Assembly (NCBI GenBank): GCA_947579665.1 | Contig: CANPUZ010000075.1 | Span: 248,001 to 312,000 of the forward strand | DNA length: 64,000 bases | Reading direction: 5' to 3' | From: Sympetrum striolatum | Lineage: Eukaryota; Arthropoda; Insecta; Odonata; Libellulidae | In this document: positions 1 to 11,528 of the stretch, one piece after another | How positions within the stretch are numbered: the first letter of the stretch is position 1 | Layout: each line of letters opens with the position of its first letter | Program-made: the position numbers and the translations under genes | Notes under the pieces: model-generated | The model's input: only the letters and a program-made list of their open reading frames with translations | What the model was told of the DNA's origin: nothing | Database searches by the model: none

Positions 1-54
1 ATGCAAGCTACATTTTACTCGCACTTATATATATATCTATTATATGTATATATA

Positions 55-1160
55 TACGAGTAAAATGTTGCTTGCATACTGCAAGCACATCGATAACAAA
101 AAATTTTTGTCGGCATCACATAGAGTGAGTCCTCAAAAGAAAAAAAAATGGTTAGAAAATATTCTTAATTTCCGCTGCAATTTATTCGTCTGGCATCGAA
201 CCCAGGTCTTCCCGGTCATACTTACTATGCAGAACCATAGAAGATCACCATCTGTAACTATGTGTGAAAATTCAAGTAGAAATATTAACTGCAACTGCCT
301 CAAACGACGTCCTACGTTTTCCTTATATTCCTTATGATAGAAATGCTAATGTGCTCTGGCATCGAACCCAGGAATAGTACGGTGTTATCTGATTTTTTTT
401 CTAAAACCAATTCTTTTCATACATCTTCCAGCCGAGTACGAACTTCCTATCATTTCGATAAGTGCATCAAAAAAATAATGAAATACTAAACCAATGTATT
501 TTAAACGGGATACATATTTGCCGCCCGGCGTCGAACCCGGATCTTTCTGGTAATTCTTCCAATGCAACATAATAGAAGATCACTATCTCTAACTATGTGT
601 GAAAATTCGAGCAGAAATACTGGCTGCAACTGCCTCAAACGACGTCCTACTTTTCCCTTATATTCCTTATGAGAGAAATGTTACTGTGCTCTGGCATCGA
701 ACCCAGGAATAGTACGGGCTTCAGAAATTTTTTTCTGAAACCAATTCTTAATATATATCTTCTAGCTGAGCAAAACGTTCCTTACATTCCGGTAAGTGCA
801 TCAAAAAATTAATGAAAAACTATCCCCATGCATTTTAAATGCGGGATTTTTGCATCGTCCTAGCGTCGAACCCAGGACGTTCTCATTTGTAATCATTAAT
901 GTTTATGATAGTTCTTGACCATATCTCTAAGCTTCTTGAATTTCGATTCTCTACCTGTCCGGAAAGTATTATTTAAAAAATTTTGAAAATCGCCACCATG
1001 TATCCTTATGGAGAAAATCGGGACTTTGGGGCCTTCTGGAATCAAACCCATGACAAGGAGGTTCAATGTCGGCTTTTTCCTGGAGGTTACACGTTATGGC
1101 CAATACGTCGTAAAAATTTCAAGGCTTTAGCACTTGTGGAACATGGTAAAACTTTTGATC

Positions 1161-1194
<34 letters not shown>

Positions 1195-1238
1195 CTTATA
1201 TATAGGTATATCCGGAGAAGCGTCTATATATAATAGAT
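55..1238 (-). repeat. Array unit L1, rearranged variant
   Basis: This minus-strand unit begins at its 3' end with the hairpin GCTTGCA-gta-TGCAAGC seen in reverse near 71-88. Reverse-strand motif cores lie near 196, 362, 529, 697, 866 and 1040. The sub-unit types differ from the other units: the type-6 and type-5 sub-units occur twice in alternation and the usual type-3 and type-4 sub-units are missing. This points to unequal exchange within the array. Confidence 0.75.
1164..1195. repeat. (TA)n microsatellite at a unit junction
   Basis: About 32 bases of alternating TA lie between units L1 and L2, next to the reversed junction cassette (CCGGAGAAGCGTCTATATAT, near 1212). Similar but shorter TA runs mark the other unit junctions. 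Confidence 0.9.
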
Positions 1239-2215
1239 ACGAGTAAAATGTAGCTTGCATACTGCAAGCAGATCGGCAATACTAATTTCATAACGGCATC
1301 ATATCGGGACGGTCCTCAAAAGAAAAAAAGAGGATTTAATTTTTTCTTAAAATTCGCTCACATTTCATCGTCTGGCATTGAACCCGGGTCTTTACTGTCA
1401 ATTTACTATGCAGCACAATAGAAGATCACCATCTCTAATTATGTGTGAAAATTCAAGCAGAAATATTGGCTACAACTGCCTCAAAAGACGTTCTAATTTT
1501 CACGAATGTAAATGGCTCTCTGGATTCGAACTAAGGACGATCTTGGAAATATAAACATGTTTCTGAATGTTATTTATGATCTATATCTATATGCCAAATT
1601 TCAAGTTTCTATAATATTGGGAAAGGTTTCAAAAATAATTCCTAAAAATCGGATCAACTTCTGATTGCAGAGACACCTGGTGTCGAACCCAGGAATTATT
1701 GTAAGCTGTAAATGCACAGTTTGATTTGTAAAGACTTGCTCTTGTACCATGCAAAGTTTGAAGTCGATAGCATGCCGGGAAATACCTAAAATTTGTTTCC
1801 GTTATCTCCGTAAGAAATGCATTGAGGAATTTAAATGTCCCTCTGGGATCGAACCAAGGACCAACAGCGAATATGTAAAATTGGATTATGATATATTTTT
1901 ATGGTATCTAACCTCATACCGAAAGTCAGGTTTCCATGCCATCGGAAAAGGGTCCAAAAAAAATCTTAAATATCGCCACAATGCATTTTAAACGGCCGAT
2001 TTTTGCCCCGACCTAGCATCGAACCATGGACAATATTCAAAGATTTTTTTCTAAAGCGAAAATAGCGACTTTGGGGCCTTCTGGAATCGAACCCATGATA
2101 CCGAGGTTCAATGTCGGATTTTTCCTGGAGGTTACACGTTATGGCTAATACGTCGTAAAAATTTCAAGTCAGTGGCACTTGTGGAACATGGTTAGACTTT
2201 TGATCCCTAATGAAT
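1239..2215 (-). repeat. Array unit L2
   Basis: Minus-strand unit with reverse motif cores near 1379, 1522, 1683, 1848, 2018 and 2087. The last two are only about 70 bp apart, so roughly 100 bp of the first sub-unit has been lost. Its 5' end has the block complementary to CATGTTCCACAAGTGCC, shared with L1 and R1 but not with R2-R5. Confidence 0.75.
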
Positions 2216-2300
2216 GAATGAGTGTATCTATTATATATAGATGCTTATATATATAGGTATATCCGGAGAAGCGTCTATATATAATAGATAGATATATACA
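2209..2300. repeat. Centre of inversion between array arms
   Basis: The two arms meet head to head here. TCTATTATATATAGATGCTT on the left faces CCGGAGAAGCGTCTATATAT on the right across a short TA-rich spacer, so the centre is a near-palindrome. The flanking units L2 and R1 are inverted repeats of one another over most of 1 kb, so the whole segment could form a long hairpin when single-stranded. Confidence 0.75.
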
Positions 2301-3383
2301 CTGGGGATCAAAAGTCTTAGCATGTTCCACAAGTGCCAACAACTTGAAATTTTTGCGACGTATTGGCCATAACGTGTAATCTCCAGGAAAAAGCCGACTT
2401 TGAACCTCGGTGTCATGGGTTCGATTCCAGAAGGCCCCAAAGTCGCGATTTTCCCCATAAGGATACATGGCGGGGATTTTCGAAAATTTTTTTGAGGCAC
2501 TTCCCGGAAAAGGAAAGAGTTGAAATTCAAGGGGCCGCTAGATTCCGTACATATCTAAAGGAAACCATAAAGACATCTACGAATATTATCCTTGGTTCGA
2601 TGCTAGGTCGGGGCAAAAATCGGCCGTTTAAAATGCATTGTGGCGATTTTTAAGATTTTTTTAGGACCCTTTTCCGATGGCATAGAAACTTGAAATTCCG
2701 TATGAGGTTAGATACCATAAAGGTATTTCATAATCAAATTTTATATATTCGCTGATGGTCCTTGGTTCGATCCCAGAGGGACATTTAAATTCCTCAATGC
2801 ATTTCTTACGGAGATAACGGAAACAACTTTTAGGTGCTTCCCGGCACGATATCGACTTCAAACTTTGCATAAATAAAGATCAAGTCCATACAAATCAAAC
2901 AGTGCATTCACAGCTATCATTGTGTCCTGGGTTCGACACCAGGTGCCTCTGCAATCAGAAGTTGATCCGATTTTTAGGAATTATTTTGAAAACTTTCCCA
3001 TAATATAGAAACTTGAAATTCGGCATATAGATAGACATCATAAATAAAATTCTGAAACATATTTTACATTTCCAAGATCGTCCTTGGTTCGAATCCAGGG
3101 AGCCATTTAAATTCGTGAAACTTAGAACGTCTTTTGAGGCAGCTTTAGCCAATATTTCTGCTTGAATTTTCACACATAGTTAGAGATGGTGATCTTCTTT
3201 TCTTCTGCTTAGTGAGTATCACCAGAAGGACCCGGGTTCGATGCCAGACGATGGAATTTCGGGGAATTTTTAGAAAAATTTCAATCCATTTTTTTCTTTT
3301 GATGGCCGTCTCGATATGATGCCGACATAAAAATAGTGTTGTCGATCTGCTTGCAGTATGCAAGCAACATTTTACTCGTATAT
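2250..3383 (+). repeat. Array unit R1
   Basis: First plus-strand unit, with six motif cores at 2418, 2594, 2764, 2930, 3086 and 3235. Its 5' block has CATGTTCCACAAGTGCC like L1 and L2, whereas the following units have CAGCCTAAACCACAAG at that place. It ends with the hairpin GCTTGCAgtaTGCAAGC and ACATTTTACTCG. Confidence 0.8.
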
Positions 3384-4475
3384 AATAGATAGAGAGAGGA
3401 TACAAACTCACAGCCTAAACCACAAGAGAGATTGAGTTGAAATTTTTACGACATATTGGCCATAACGTGTGACCTCCGGGAAAAAGCCGACTTTGAATCT
3501 CAGTGTCATGGGTTCGATTCCAGAAGGCCCCAAAGTCGCGATTTTGTCCGTAAGAATACATGGCAGGGATTTTCGAAATTTTTTTTGAGGCACTTCCCGG
3601 AGAAGCAGAGAGTTGAAACTTGAGGGATCGCTAGATGCCATGCATAGCCAACGAAAATCAGAAAGACATCATCGATTATTGTCCTTGGTTCGATGCTATG
3701 CCGGGGTAAAAATCGGCCGTTTAAAATGCATTGCGGCGATTTTGAAGATTTTTTTTGGACCCTTTCCCGATGGCATAGAAACTTGAAATTCAACATGAGG
3801 TTAGATATCATAAATATATCTCATAATCAAATTTTACATATTTGCTTATGGTCCTTGGTTCGATCCCAGAGGGACATTTATATTCCTCAATGCTTTTCTT
3901 ACGGAGATAACGGAAACAAAATTTAGGTACTTACCGTTATGCTATCGACTTCAAACTTTGCAGGACACAAAAGCATGTCTTTACAAATCAAACCCTGCAT
4001 TCACAGCTTACAATATGTCCGGGGTCGACACCAGGTGTCTCTGAAATCAGAAGTTGATCCGATTTTTAGTAATTATTTTGAAAGCTTTCCCAATAATATA
4101 GAAACATGATATTCGGCATATAGATAGAGATCATAAAAAACTTTCAGAAACGTGTTTTAGATTTCCAAGATCGTCCTTGGTTCGAATCCAGAGAGCCATT
4201 TACATTCGTGAAAATTAGAACGTCTTTTGAGGCAGTTGCAGGCAATATTTCTCCTTGAATTTTCACACATAGTTAGAGATGGTGATGTTCTATTGTGCTG
4301 CATAGTAAGTTCACAGTAAAGATCCGGGTTCGATGCCAGACGATGGAATTTCAGCAAATTTTAAGAAAAATTTCAATCCTTTTTTTTTCCTTTTGAGGAC
4401 CGTCCTGATATGATGCCGATATGAAATTAGTATTGCCGATCTGCTTGCAGTATGCAAGCAACATTTTACTCGTAT
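3384..4475 (+). repeat. Array unit R2
   Basis: Plus-strand unit with motif cores near 3511, 3686, 3855, 4023, 4179 and 4327. The fourth core is degenerate (GGGGTCGACACC). The junction at its start lacks the CTTCTCCGG block found at other junctions. Confidence 0.8.
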
Positions 4476-5606
4476 GATATATGAATGAATCCGGAGAAGC
4501 ATCTATATACAATAGATATAGAGAGAGAGGATACAAACTCATAGCCTAAACCACAAGAGTGATTGAGTTGAAATTTTTACGACATATTGGCCATAACGTG
4601 TAACCTCCAGAAAAATTGCGATTTTGAACCTCAGTGTCATGGGTTCGATTCCAGAGGGCCCCAAAGTCCCGATTTTTCCCGTTTAATTGCATTGCTTTGA
4701 TTTTCGGGAATTAAAAAAAAATATTTCCCGGATAGGTAGAGAATCAAAATTCAAGAAGCCTATATATATGAACATTATCTATCGACAACATAAATGAGTT
4801 TTACGGAAAATATCCTGGGTTCGATGCTAGGTCGGGGTAAAAATCGGCCGTTTAAAATGCATTGTGGCAATTTTTAAGATTTTTTTTGGACTATTTTCCG
4901 ATGGCATGGAAGCTTGAAACTCGGCATGGAGTTGGAGATCAATAATATATTTAATAATAAAATTTTACATATTCGCTGATGGTGCTTGGTTCGATTCCAG
5001 AGGGCCATTTAAATTCCTCAATGCATTTCTTACGGAGATAACGGAAACAAATTATAGGTACTTCCCGGCACGATAAAGACTTCAAACTTTGCACCAAGAA
5101 AGATTAAGTGTATACAAATCAAACTGTGCATCCCCAGCTGTCAATGTGTCCTGGGTTCGACACCAGGTGTCTCTGCAATCAGAAGTTAATCCGGTTTTTA
5201 GGAATTATTTTGAAACCTTTGCCAATAATATAGATACTTCAAATTCGACATATAGATAGTGATCATAAATAACTTTCAGAAACAGTTTTTATATTTCCAA
5301 AATCGTTCTTCGTTCGAATCCAGAGAGCCATTTAAGTTCGTGAAAATTAGAACGTCTCCTGAGGCTGTTATAGCCCATATTTCTGCTTGAATTTTCACAC
5401 ATAGTTAGAGATGGTGTTGCTCTATTGTGCTGCATCGTAAGTTTACAGTAAAGACCCGGGTTCGATGCCAGACGATGGAATTTCAGCGAATTTTAAGAAA
5501 AAATTAAAGCCTTTTTTTTCTTTTGAGGACCGTCCCGATATTATGCCGATATGAAAATAGTGTTGTCGATCTGCTTGCAGTATGCAAGCAACATTTTACT
5601 CGTATA
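4476..5606 (+). repeat. Array unit R3
   Basis: Plus-strand unit with motif cores near 4640, 4808, 4987, 5154, 5310 and 5459. The junction cassette at its start is in reverse orientation (GAATGAATCCGGAGAAGCAT). Confidence 0.8.
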
Positions 5607-6756
5607 TATCTATTATATATAGATGCTTCTCCGGATTCATTCATATATATATATAGATAGATAGGTATATAGAGAGAGGATACAAATTCACAGCCTAAAC
5701 CACAAGCGTCATTAACTTGAAATTTTTACGACACATTGGCCATAACGTGTAACCGCCAGAAAAATTGCGATTTTGAACTTCAGTGTCATGGGTTCGATTC
5801 CAGAGGGCCCCAAAGTCCCGATTTTTCCCGTTTAAATGCATTGCTTTGATTTTCGAGAATTTTTAAAAAATACTTGCCGGATAGGTAGGGACTTAAAACT
5901 CAAGGAGCCGATATATATGGTCATGATCTATCGAAAACATAAATGAGTTATACTGAAAATATCCTGGGTTCGATGCTAGGTCGAGGCAAAAATCGGCCGT
6001 TTAAAATGCATTGTGGCAATTTTTAAGATTTTTTTTGGACCCTTTCCCGATGGCATGGAGACTTGAAATTGGGCATGGGTTTAGATATCATAAATATATT
6101 TAATAATCAAATTTTACATATTCGCTGATGGTCCTTGGTTCGATCCCACAGAGCCATTTACATTCCTCAATGCATTTCTTATGGAGATAACAGAAAAACG
6201 TTTTAGGTACTTCCCGGCATGATATCGACTTCAAACTTTGTATGAAATAAGATGAAGTCCTAATAAATCATACTGTCTATTCACAGCTACCAATATGTCC
6301 TGGGTTCGACACCAGGCGTCTCTACAATCAGTAAAATATCCGATATTTAAAAATTAATTTGAACCCCTTCCCAATAATATTAAAACATGAAATTAGGCAT
6401 ATAGATAGAGAGCATTGATCCATTTGAAAAACATGTTTTAGATTTCCTAGATCGTCCTTGGTTGGAATCCAGAGAGCCATTTACATTATTGAAAATTAGA
6501 ACGTCGTTTAAGGCAGTTGGAGCCAATATTTCTGCTTGAATTTTCACACATAGTAGGGGATGGTGATTTTCTGTTGGGCTGCATAGTAGGTTCACCGGGA
6601 AGGCATGGGTTCGATTCCAGACGATTAAATTGCAGCAAATTTTAAGATTATTTTCAATTCCTTTTTTTTCTTTTTAGGGCCGTCCCGATATGATGCCGAC
6701 ATGAAATTAGTGTTGTCGATCTGCTTGCAGTATGCAAGCTACATTTTACTCGTATA
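5607..6756 (+). repeat. Array unit R4
   Basis: Plus-strand unit with motif cores near 5789, 5967, 6138, 6303, 6461 (changed to GGTTGGA) and 6608. The junction cassette at its start is in forward orientation (ATGCTTCTCCGGATTCATTC). Confidence 0.8.
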
Positions 6757-7879
6757 TATGAATGAATCCGGAGAAGCATCTATATATAATAGATATAGAG
6801 AGGATACAAACTCACAGGCCAAACCACAAGCGTCATTGACTTGAAATTTTTAGGACATATTGGCCATAGAGTGTAACCGCCAGAAAAATTGCGATTTTGC
6901 ACCTCAGTGTCATGGGTTCGATTCCAGAGGGCCCCAAAGTCTCGATTTTTCCCGTTTAAATGCATTGCTTTGATTTTCGGGAATTTTTTAAATATACTTC
7001 CGGGATAGGTAGAGAATCGAAAATCAAGGAGCCTTTATGTATGGTCATGATCTATCGAAAACATAAATGAGTTTTACGGAAAATATCCTGGGTTCGATGC
7101 TAGGTCGATGCAAAAATCGGCCGTTTAAAATGTATTGTGGCGATTTTTAAGATTTTTTTTGGACCCCTTCCCGATGGCATGGAAACTTGAAATTCGGCAT
7201 GGAGTTGGAGATTATAAATATATTTCATAATCAAATTTTACATATTCGCTGATGGTCCTTGGTTCGATCGCAGGGCACCATTTACATTTCTCAATGCATT
7301 TCTTATGGAGAAAACGGAAACATATTTTAGGTACTTCCCGGCATGCTATCGACTTAAAACTAAGTGTGATAGAAGAACCAGTCTTAGCAAATCAAACTAT
7401 GCATTCATAGCTATCAATGTGTCCTGGGTTCGACACCAGGTGTTTCTGCAATCAGAAGTTGATCCGATTTTTATGAATTATTTTGAAACCTTTCCTAATA
7501 ATATAGAAACTTGAAATTTGGCATATGGATTGAGATCATTAATAACTTTCAGTAGCATTTTTTAAATTTCCAAGATCGTCCTTGGTTCGAGTCCCGAGAG
7601 CCATTTACATTCGTGAACATTAGAGCGTCTTTTGAGGCAGTTGTAGCCAATATTTCTGCTTGAATTTTCACACATAGTTAGAGATGGTGATCTTCTATTG
7701 TGCTACATAGTAAGTTCACCAGTAAGATCCGGGTTCGATGCCAGACGATGAAATTTCTGCGAATTTTAAGAAAAATTTCAATCCTTTTTTTTCTTTTAGG
7801 ACATTCCCGATATGATGCCGATATGAAATTAGTATTGCCAATCTGCTTGCAGTATGTAAGCTACATTTTACTCGTATTA
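6757..7879 (+). repeat. Array unit R5, right edge of array
   Basis: Plus-strand unit with motif cores near 6917, 7090, 7261, 7428, 7586 and 7733. The cassette at its start is reversed. The array stops cleanly at ACATTTTACTCGTATTA, the same 3' end as the internal units, and single-copy-looking AT-rich DNA follows. Confidence 0.8.
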
Positions 7880-9735
7880 TTGTATGATCAGGCATCTTTG
7901 TAGAAATAAATATGCATACACTACAAATAGCTTCTTGAAGGACCACACTCTTTGGTGAACTATAATTTTCCCTTTATCACAACTATTTGTCTTAAGTGTG
8001 AGGATGTGACTCTTGCATTTCCCTCTTTCTTTGCTAGTTTTAAAATATGTGTAGTAAAATTTGTTAACTGCTGGTTTTAATTAATCAAACAAATTGTAGG
8101 TAACTTTTTCCTGATCCCTCTCTTATATGTATGATATAAATTTATCATCTGAGGAGGAGGAATGTATATTCTTTCAATGGAGCCTGCAACGTTTCTCTCT
8201 TTTTCACTCTTACTGTTTCTTTGGGATAAATGAAGTTTGATAGGGAATACCTGAATGATTGTCCACCTAACACAGGAAACCCCCTTCAATACAGCACAAT
8301 ATCTAAGCATTAAATTTTATTATCTCTCTTAAAATTTTTGGTCATTAGAGTTAACATGACAGTCCTTAACTTCTAATCTCTCTATCAAAGTCAAAACCAA
8401 TATCGAAATTGTACTCCAAGAACTGTTTTCTTCCAACATAAGGATCAAATTTGGATAAATATCAAGTCACAGCATCACACTTATGCCATTCTTTGAATCA
8501 TCACTTTATACCTCAATTTTTCTGAGTGTGGTAAAAGGCATAAAATTTAGCTCCAAATAAATTTAATTTTTGAAAAACTTACCACGTTGCTACTGGAATT
8601 ACTAAATGTTTCGTTGATTTTGAAAAATTCTAATTATATTTTATTACATAAGTATTCGCTGGTGCATTGGGATAATGCAATCTTCTTGTAATGAAAAATA
8701 AATTAGTTTTTTAATTTTAGATTCTTTTTGGTCTTGACCAAGGCAATGCAGTTTTTAAAGTTCTCATTTTTTGTAGCTTTTTATACTCCCACAGTAATTT
8801 TAGCTGAATTTCCTACTAGATGTGTTATTTGTAATATCATCTTTGATATGCATATGCAATAAAAGTTGTACCTTTAAAGGGAAATTAAAGATAAATTTTA
8901 AATCCAACTGAGAACATACTGAATAATTTCAAGGTAATTTATTATTTCTTCGTTTATTGTGACTTAATATATATATACTTCGTTATTTATTATTAGTTCA
9001 AGGTGATGATTATTTCTAGTATAGCCAAGTAATTATAAATAAGTTGACAAATAGATTTTTACAAATTAAAGGTTTAAATTTAATATTACCACATCAAATT
9101 ATATTTTCCTAAAACCACTGGGAATAGTCTATACATCAACAAAACAATTGATGAATGAAGTTCTAATTTATGAAGAGCATACATCTTGCAAATATCTTTT
9201 CTCCTTTGTGAACTCATTGATGATGTTTCAACGCTCATCTTGGGGAAAAGCTAAAATGAAATCTAATCAAGATACACTTATTTGATTTCAATGGAATACA
9301 ATTACTGGCATTTCATATTACACTTTTATTTTACTTTAAGACTTATCCTTATGCTTTTATGTTGTTGTGTTTATATGATCGCAGATGTCCTTTGACATGT
9401 TTTTGGCATCTCCTGAGATGTATACCTACAAGTGATCCCTTATCCAAGAGCTGTTCCAAGGTAGCCTCCAAATTTCTCAATATTATCCTATAAAAAGACA
9501 TTTCTAATTTACAATTGGAACAATATACATGGTTATTTAAGTAATTCTTATCATAAACTTTAACCATGTTGTGCAAACTTATGTTTTTAAAATGTTTACC
9601 AAAAGGAAATTTGTTGAGCTAATGGAGTGAAATATGTACAACATCCAGTCAACTAAGGAAAGGGTTTAGGTGACTTTGCACATAAGGGCGTGCACCCAGG
9701 AAAATTCCCAAGGAACGGCTTGTTAAAAATGCTCT
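7880..9735. other. AT-rich DNA, nothing recognised
   Basis: Open frames here are short (under 80 residues), carry no known motif and lack convincing splice signals. I see no transposon ends or RNA gene. Confidence 0.6.
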
Positions 9736-9809
9736 GGTCGGGTAGCCTAGATGGTTAAGGCTGCCTCCCGGTTAGAGGAAGATCCCGGGTTCGATTCCCG
9801 GCCCTGTCA
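9736..9809 (+). tRNA. tRNA-like Pol III unit (pseudo-tRNA or SINE head)
   Basis: A cloverleaf can be drawn. The acceptor strands GGTCGGG and CCCTGTC pair with wobbles and one mismatch. The D arm is GCCT/AGGC around a GG-containing loop. The anticodon arm GCCTC/GAGGA has one mismatch. The T arm CCGGG-TTCGATT-CCCGG is perfect. The internal promoter is perfect against consensus: A box TAGCCTAGATGG at 9743-9754 and B box GGTTCGATTCC at 9788-9798. Position 33 is C where tRNAs have U, and the anticodon would read GGU, so decoding function is doubtful. It is more likely a pseudogene or the head of a tRNA-derived SINE. Confidence 0.6.
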
Positions 9810-9812
9810 GAC

Positions 9813-9818
9813 TTTTTT
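9813..9818 (+). terminator. Pol III terminator (T6)
   Basis: Six T residues lie four bases after the discriminator base of the tRNA-like unit, as expected for RNA polymerase III termination. Confidence 0.6.
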
Positions 9819-10433
9819 CAAGTCCGTTTTTCCTTGAGAATCCAGTCAACTGTTTTTAGTAATTTTGTAAATTCTCTCACAAGTTCACAGATCAAGAAAG
9901 GTATTGTATATTATGGCATCAGCCTTCCAAAGACAAGGTACTTAAGAATACAAGAAAAATGTTATATCTTATATTTTAAACAGCTATTTTATGCATTAAA
10001 TCTAACTTCATTGATTGATTCTTTTCGTAGATAGCTAATATTCCTTTACTGTTGTAAAGTACAAAAACAAATTCGTGAACTGCAGAGTTGCATAACCCAA
10101 ATTCCCTCCAGATGCTAACACTTTGAATTCGAGGTGTTTAAAATTTGGTTTAAATTTTATTCTTCCTTTAAATAACTCAAAAATAGCTTTAAAATATATT
10201 AAAATAACTGAAAATTATAATTTAACGTAAAAAAATATTCTGCGTCCATTTGCTGAACATACAGTAGCATTGAGAGGGTTAAAAATAAAAATAAACTGGG
10301 CCACGGAAGGGGTTCCTGCAACAAATTCACCAGGAAAGCACCAGATCCTTTATAAAGATAACCATTGAAGATGGTGGTACCAGATGATGAACTAACTCTG
10401 TTTGAAAGAAGTTGTCATAGCAAACGTTTTTAA
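9819..10433. other. AT-rich DNA, nothing recognised
   Basis: No coding frame with recognisable motifs and no repeat ends. It may include the upstream part of the non-LTR copy that becomes readable from 10434. Confidence 0.5.
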
Positions 10434-10675
10434 GTGGAATTTTACATAATTCATGATAATTGGTGCTCCAAGAACAGATCATGTAAGTGCAAAAATAGCA
10501 GAACAAAAATATATCTAGGTATTAAAATAGATTATAAACTTCATTGGAAACATTACATGATTTACTTGGCATCGATACTTAGAAAACTGGCAGATAAGAT
10601 TCCACTACTGAATCAAATACTCAGTGTAAAAACAACAAGGGTAATATATTACGCCTTGGTACAATCTGTACTGTA

Positions 10676-11192
10676 TTTCCCGGCCTATAAGACGCACCGG
10701 CGCATAAGATGCAACTTGATTTTTCAGGTAAGAATTTACAAAAAAACTCATTCTTTGTTAGATAAGGTTGAGTGCTGCTAAACTTTTTATCCTGAGAGAT
10801 ACAATGTATAAGCATAGGGATGACATCTCCGCTAGCCCAATGCGTATAAATTTTGTAGCAGCACCACATGCGAGATTAAACTAAACGCGCTACATTGTAT
10901 GCATTTCCAATTTACCTGGGAATTTTTTTTAAAGGAAGTTCAGCCCTCAAAATATTAAAACTGTATTCCTTACTACTTAATCAAAAAAGTAATATTATCG
11001 AAATTTGTAATTAACTGAACTATTTTCAATGCCTGATACGGTAAAAAAAACTTAATGGTATGCATTTATCCCGGCAAATCGGCTTGCTTATTATAGGACA
11101 GAGTTATACCAGTATACCATCGGCACATAAGACGCAGACTGATTTTAGAACATATTTTGGAGTAAAAAAAGTGCATCTTATAGGCCGGGAAA
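10676..11192. mobile_element. 517-bp TA-flanked non-autonomous DNA element (MITE)
   Basis: The ends are inverted repeats of 22 bp with one mismatch: TTTCCCGGCCTATAAGACGC at the left, and the right end reads TTTCCCGGCCTATAAGATGC on the minus strand. TA flanks both sides (10674-10675, 11193-11194), which suggests a Tc1/mariner or pogo-type transposase in trans. Internal copies of the CATAAGACGCA/GCATAAGATGCA theme occur near both ends. There is no coding capacity. Confidence 0.85.
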
Positions 11193-11512
11193 TATGGTAA
11201 TTACATTTGGTATTGTGATGTGGCGAAGAGTAGCTGATACATTTGTGAAGCCCAATTTTATTTAACAAAAACTGAAACAAAAACGAATTTAAAAAACAAA
11301 ACTGTATCCTACAGTAGAATTATTCAAAGAGTTTGATGTCTTGACCTTAACCCTTTCGATGCGGATTGAAATTATGTAATATATCCAGTTTCGGGTGAGG
11401 AAAAATCCAAGGATTTAAACTGGAAATATTTTTTCATGAAGGTTTTTATATATTATTACTTATGCCTTAGTTTTTGTTTAAAAAAAAAATTATTTTATAA
11501 AATTTATTTCGT

Positions 11513-11528
11513 GAGGTAATAGTACCTC
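11513..11528. promoter_or_regulatory. Subterminal palindrome of piggyBac, left
   Basis: GAGGTAATAGTACCTC is a near-perfect palindrome about 160 bp inside the left end. Two close relatives lie inside the right end (15511-15526 and 15552-15567). This is typical of transposase-binding subterminal repeats, but binding is inferred. Confidence 0.5.

Larger units (their letters stand above)
1..7879. repeat. Higher-order satellite array, seven units of ~1.13 kb in two opposed arms
   Basis: The array is built from a unit of about 1.1 kb. Two copies lie on the minus strand (55-1238, 1239-2215) and five on the plus strand (about 2250-3383, 3384-4475, 4476-5606, 5607-6756, 6757-7879). The first 21 bases are the tail of another plus-strand copy. 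Each full unit carries six copies of a motif close to TCCTGGGTTCGATNCCAG. In the first plus unit these GGTTCGA cores start at 2418, 2594, 2764, 2930, 3086 and 3235, so they are 149-176 bp apart, with a longer gap of 276 bp across the unit junction. Between motifs the sub-units have diverged strongly but still share short blocks, for example a run near CTTGAAATTCGGCAT. The arrangement resembles alpha-satellite-like higher-order repeats. No convincing coding frame is present. Confidence 0.88.

Noticed and set aside
2418..7740. The GGTTCGANNCC sites as a cluster of tRNA genes
   Set aside because: No A box at tRNA spacing, no acceptor or anticodon stems. The flanks do not fold as cloverleaves, and the dyad symmetry differs from a T arm.
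1..7879. CRISPR array
   Set aside because: Repeats are about 150-176 bp and diverged, the spacing is not repeat-spacer, there are no cas genes, and the surrounding sequence is eukaryotic.
44..7903. Many open frames of 60-100 residues in the array, with recurring SGIEPR, GKNRDFGAFWNRTHD and similar phrases
   Set aside because: They are translations of the same repeated motif and its flanks in different units, on both strands, with no start context, splice sites or codon-level constraint. Stops and shifts differ between units.
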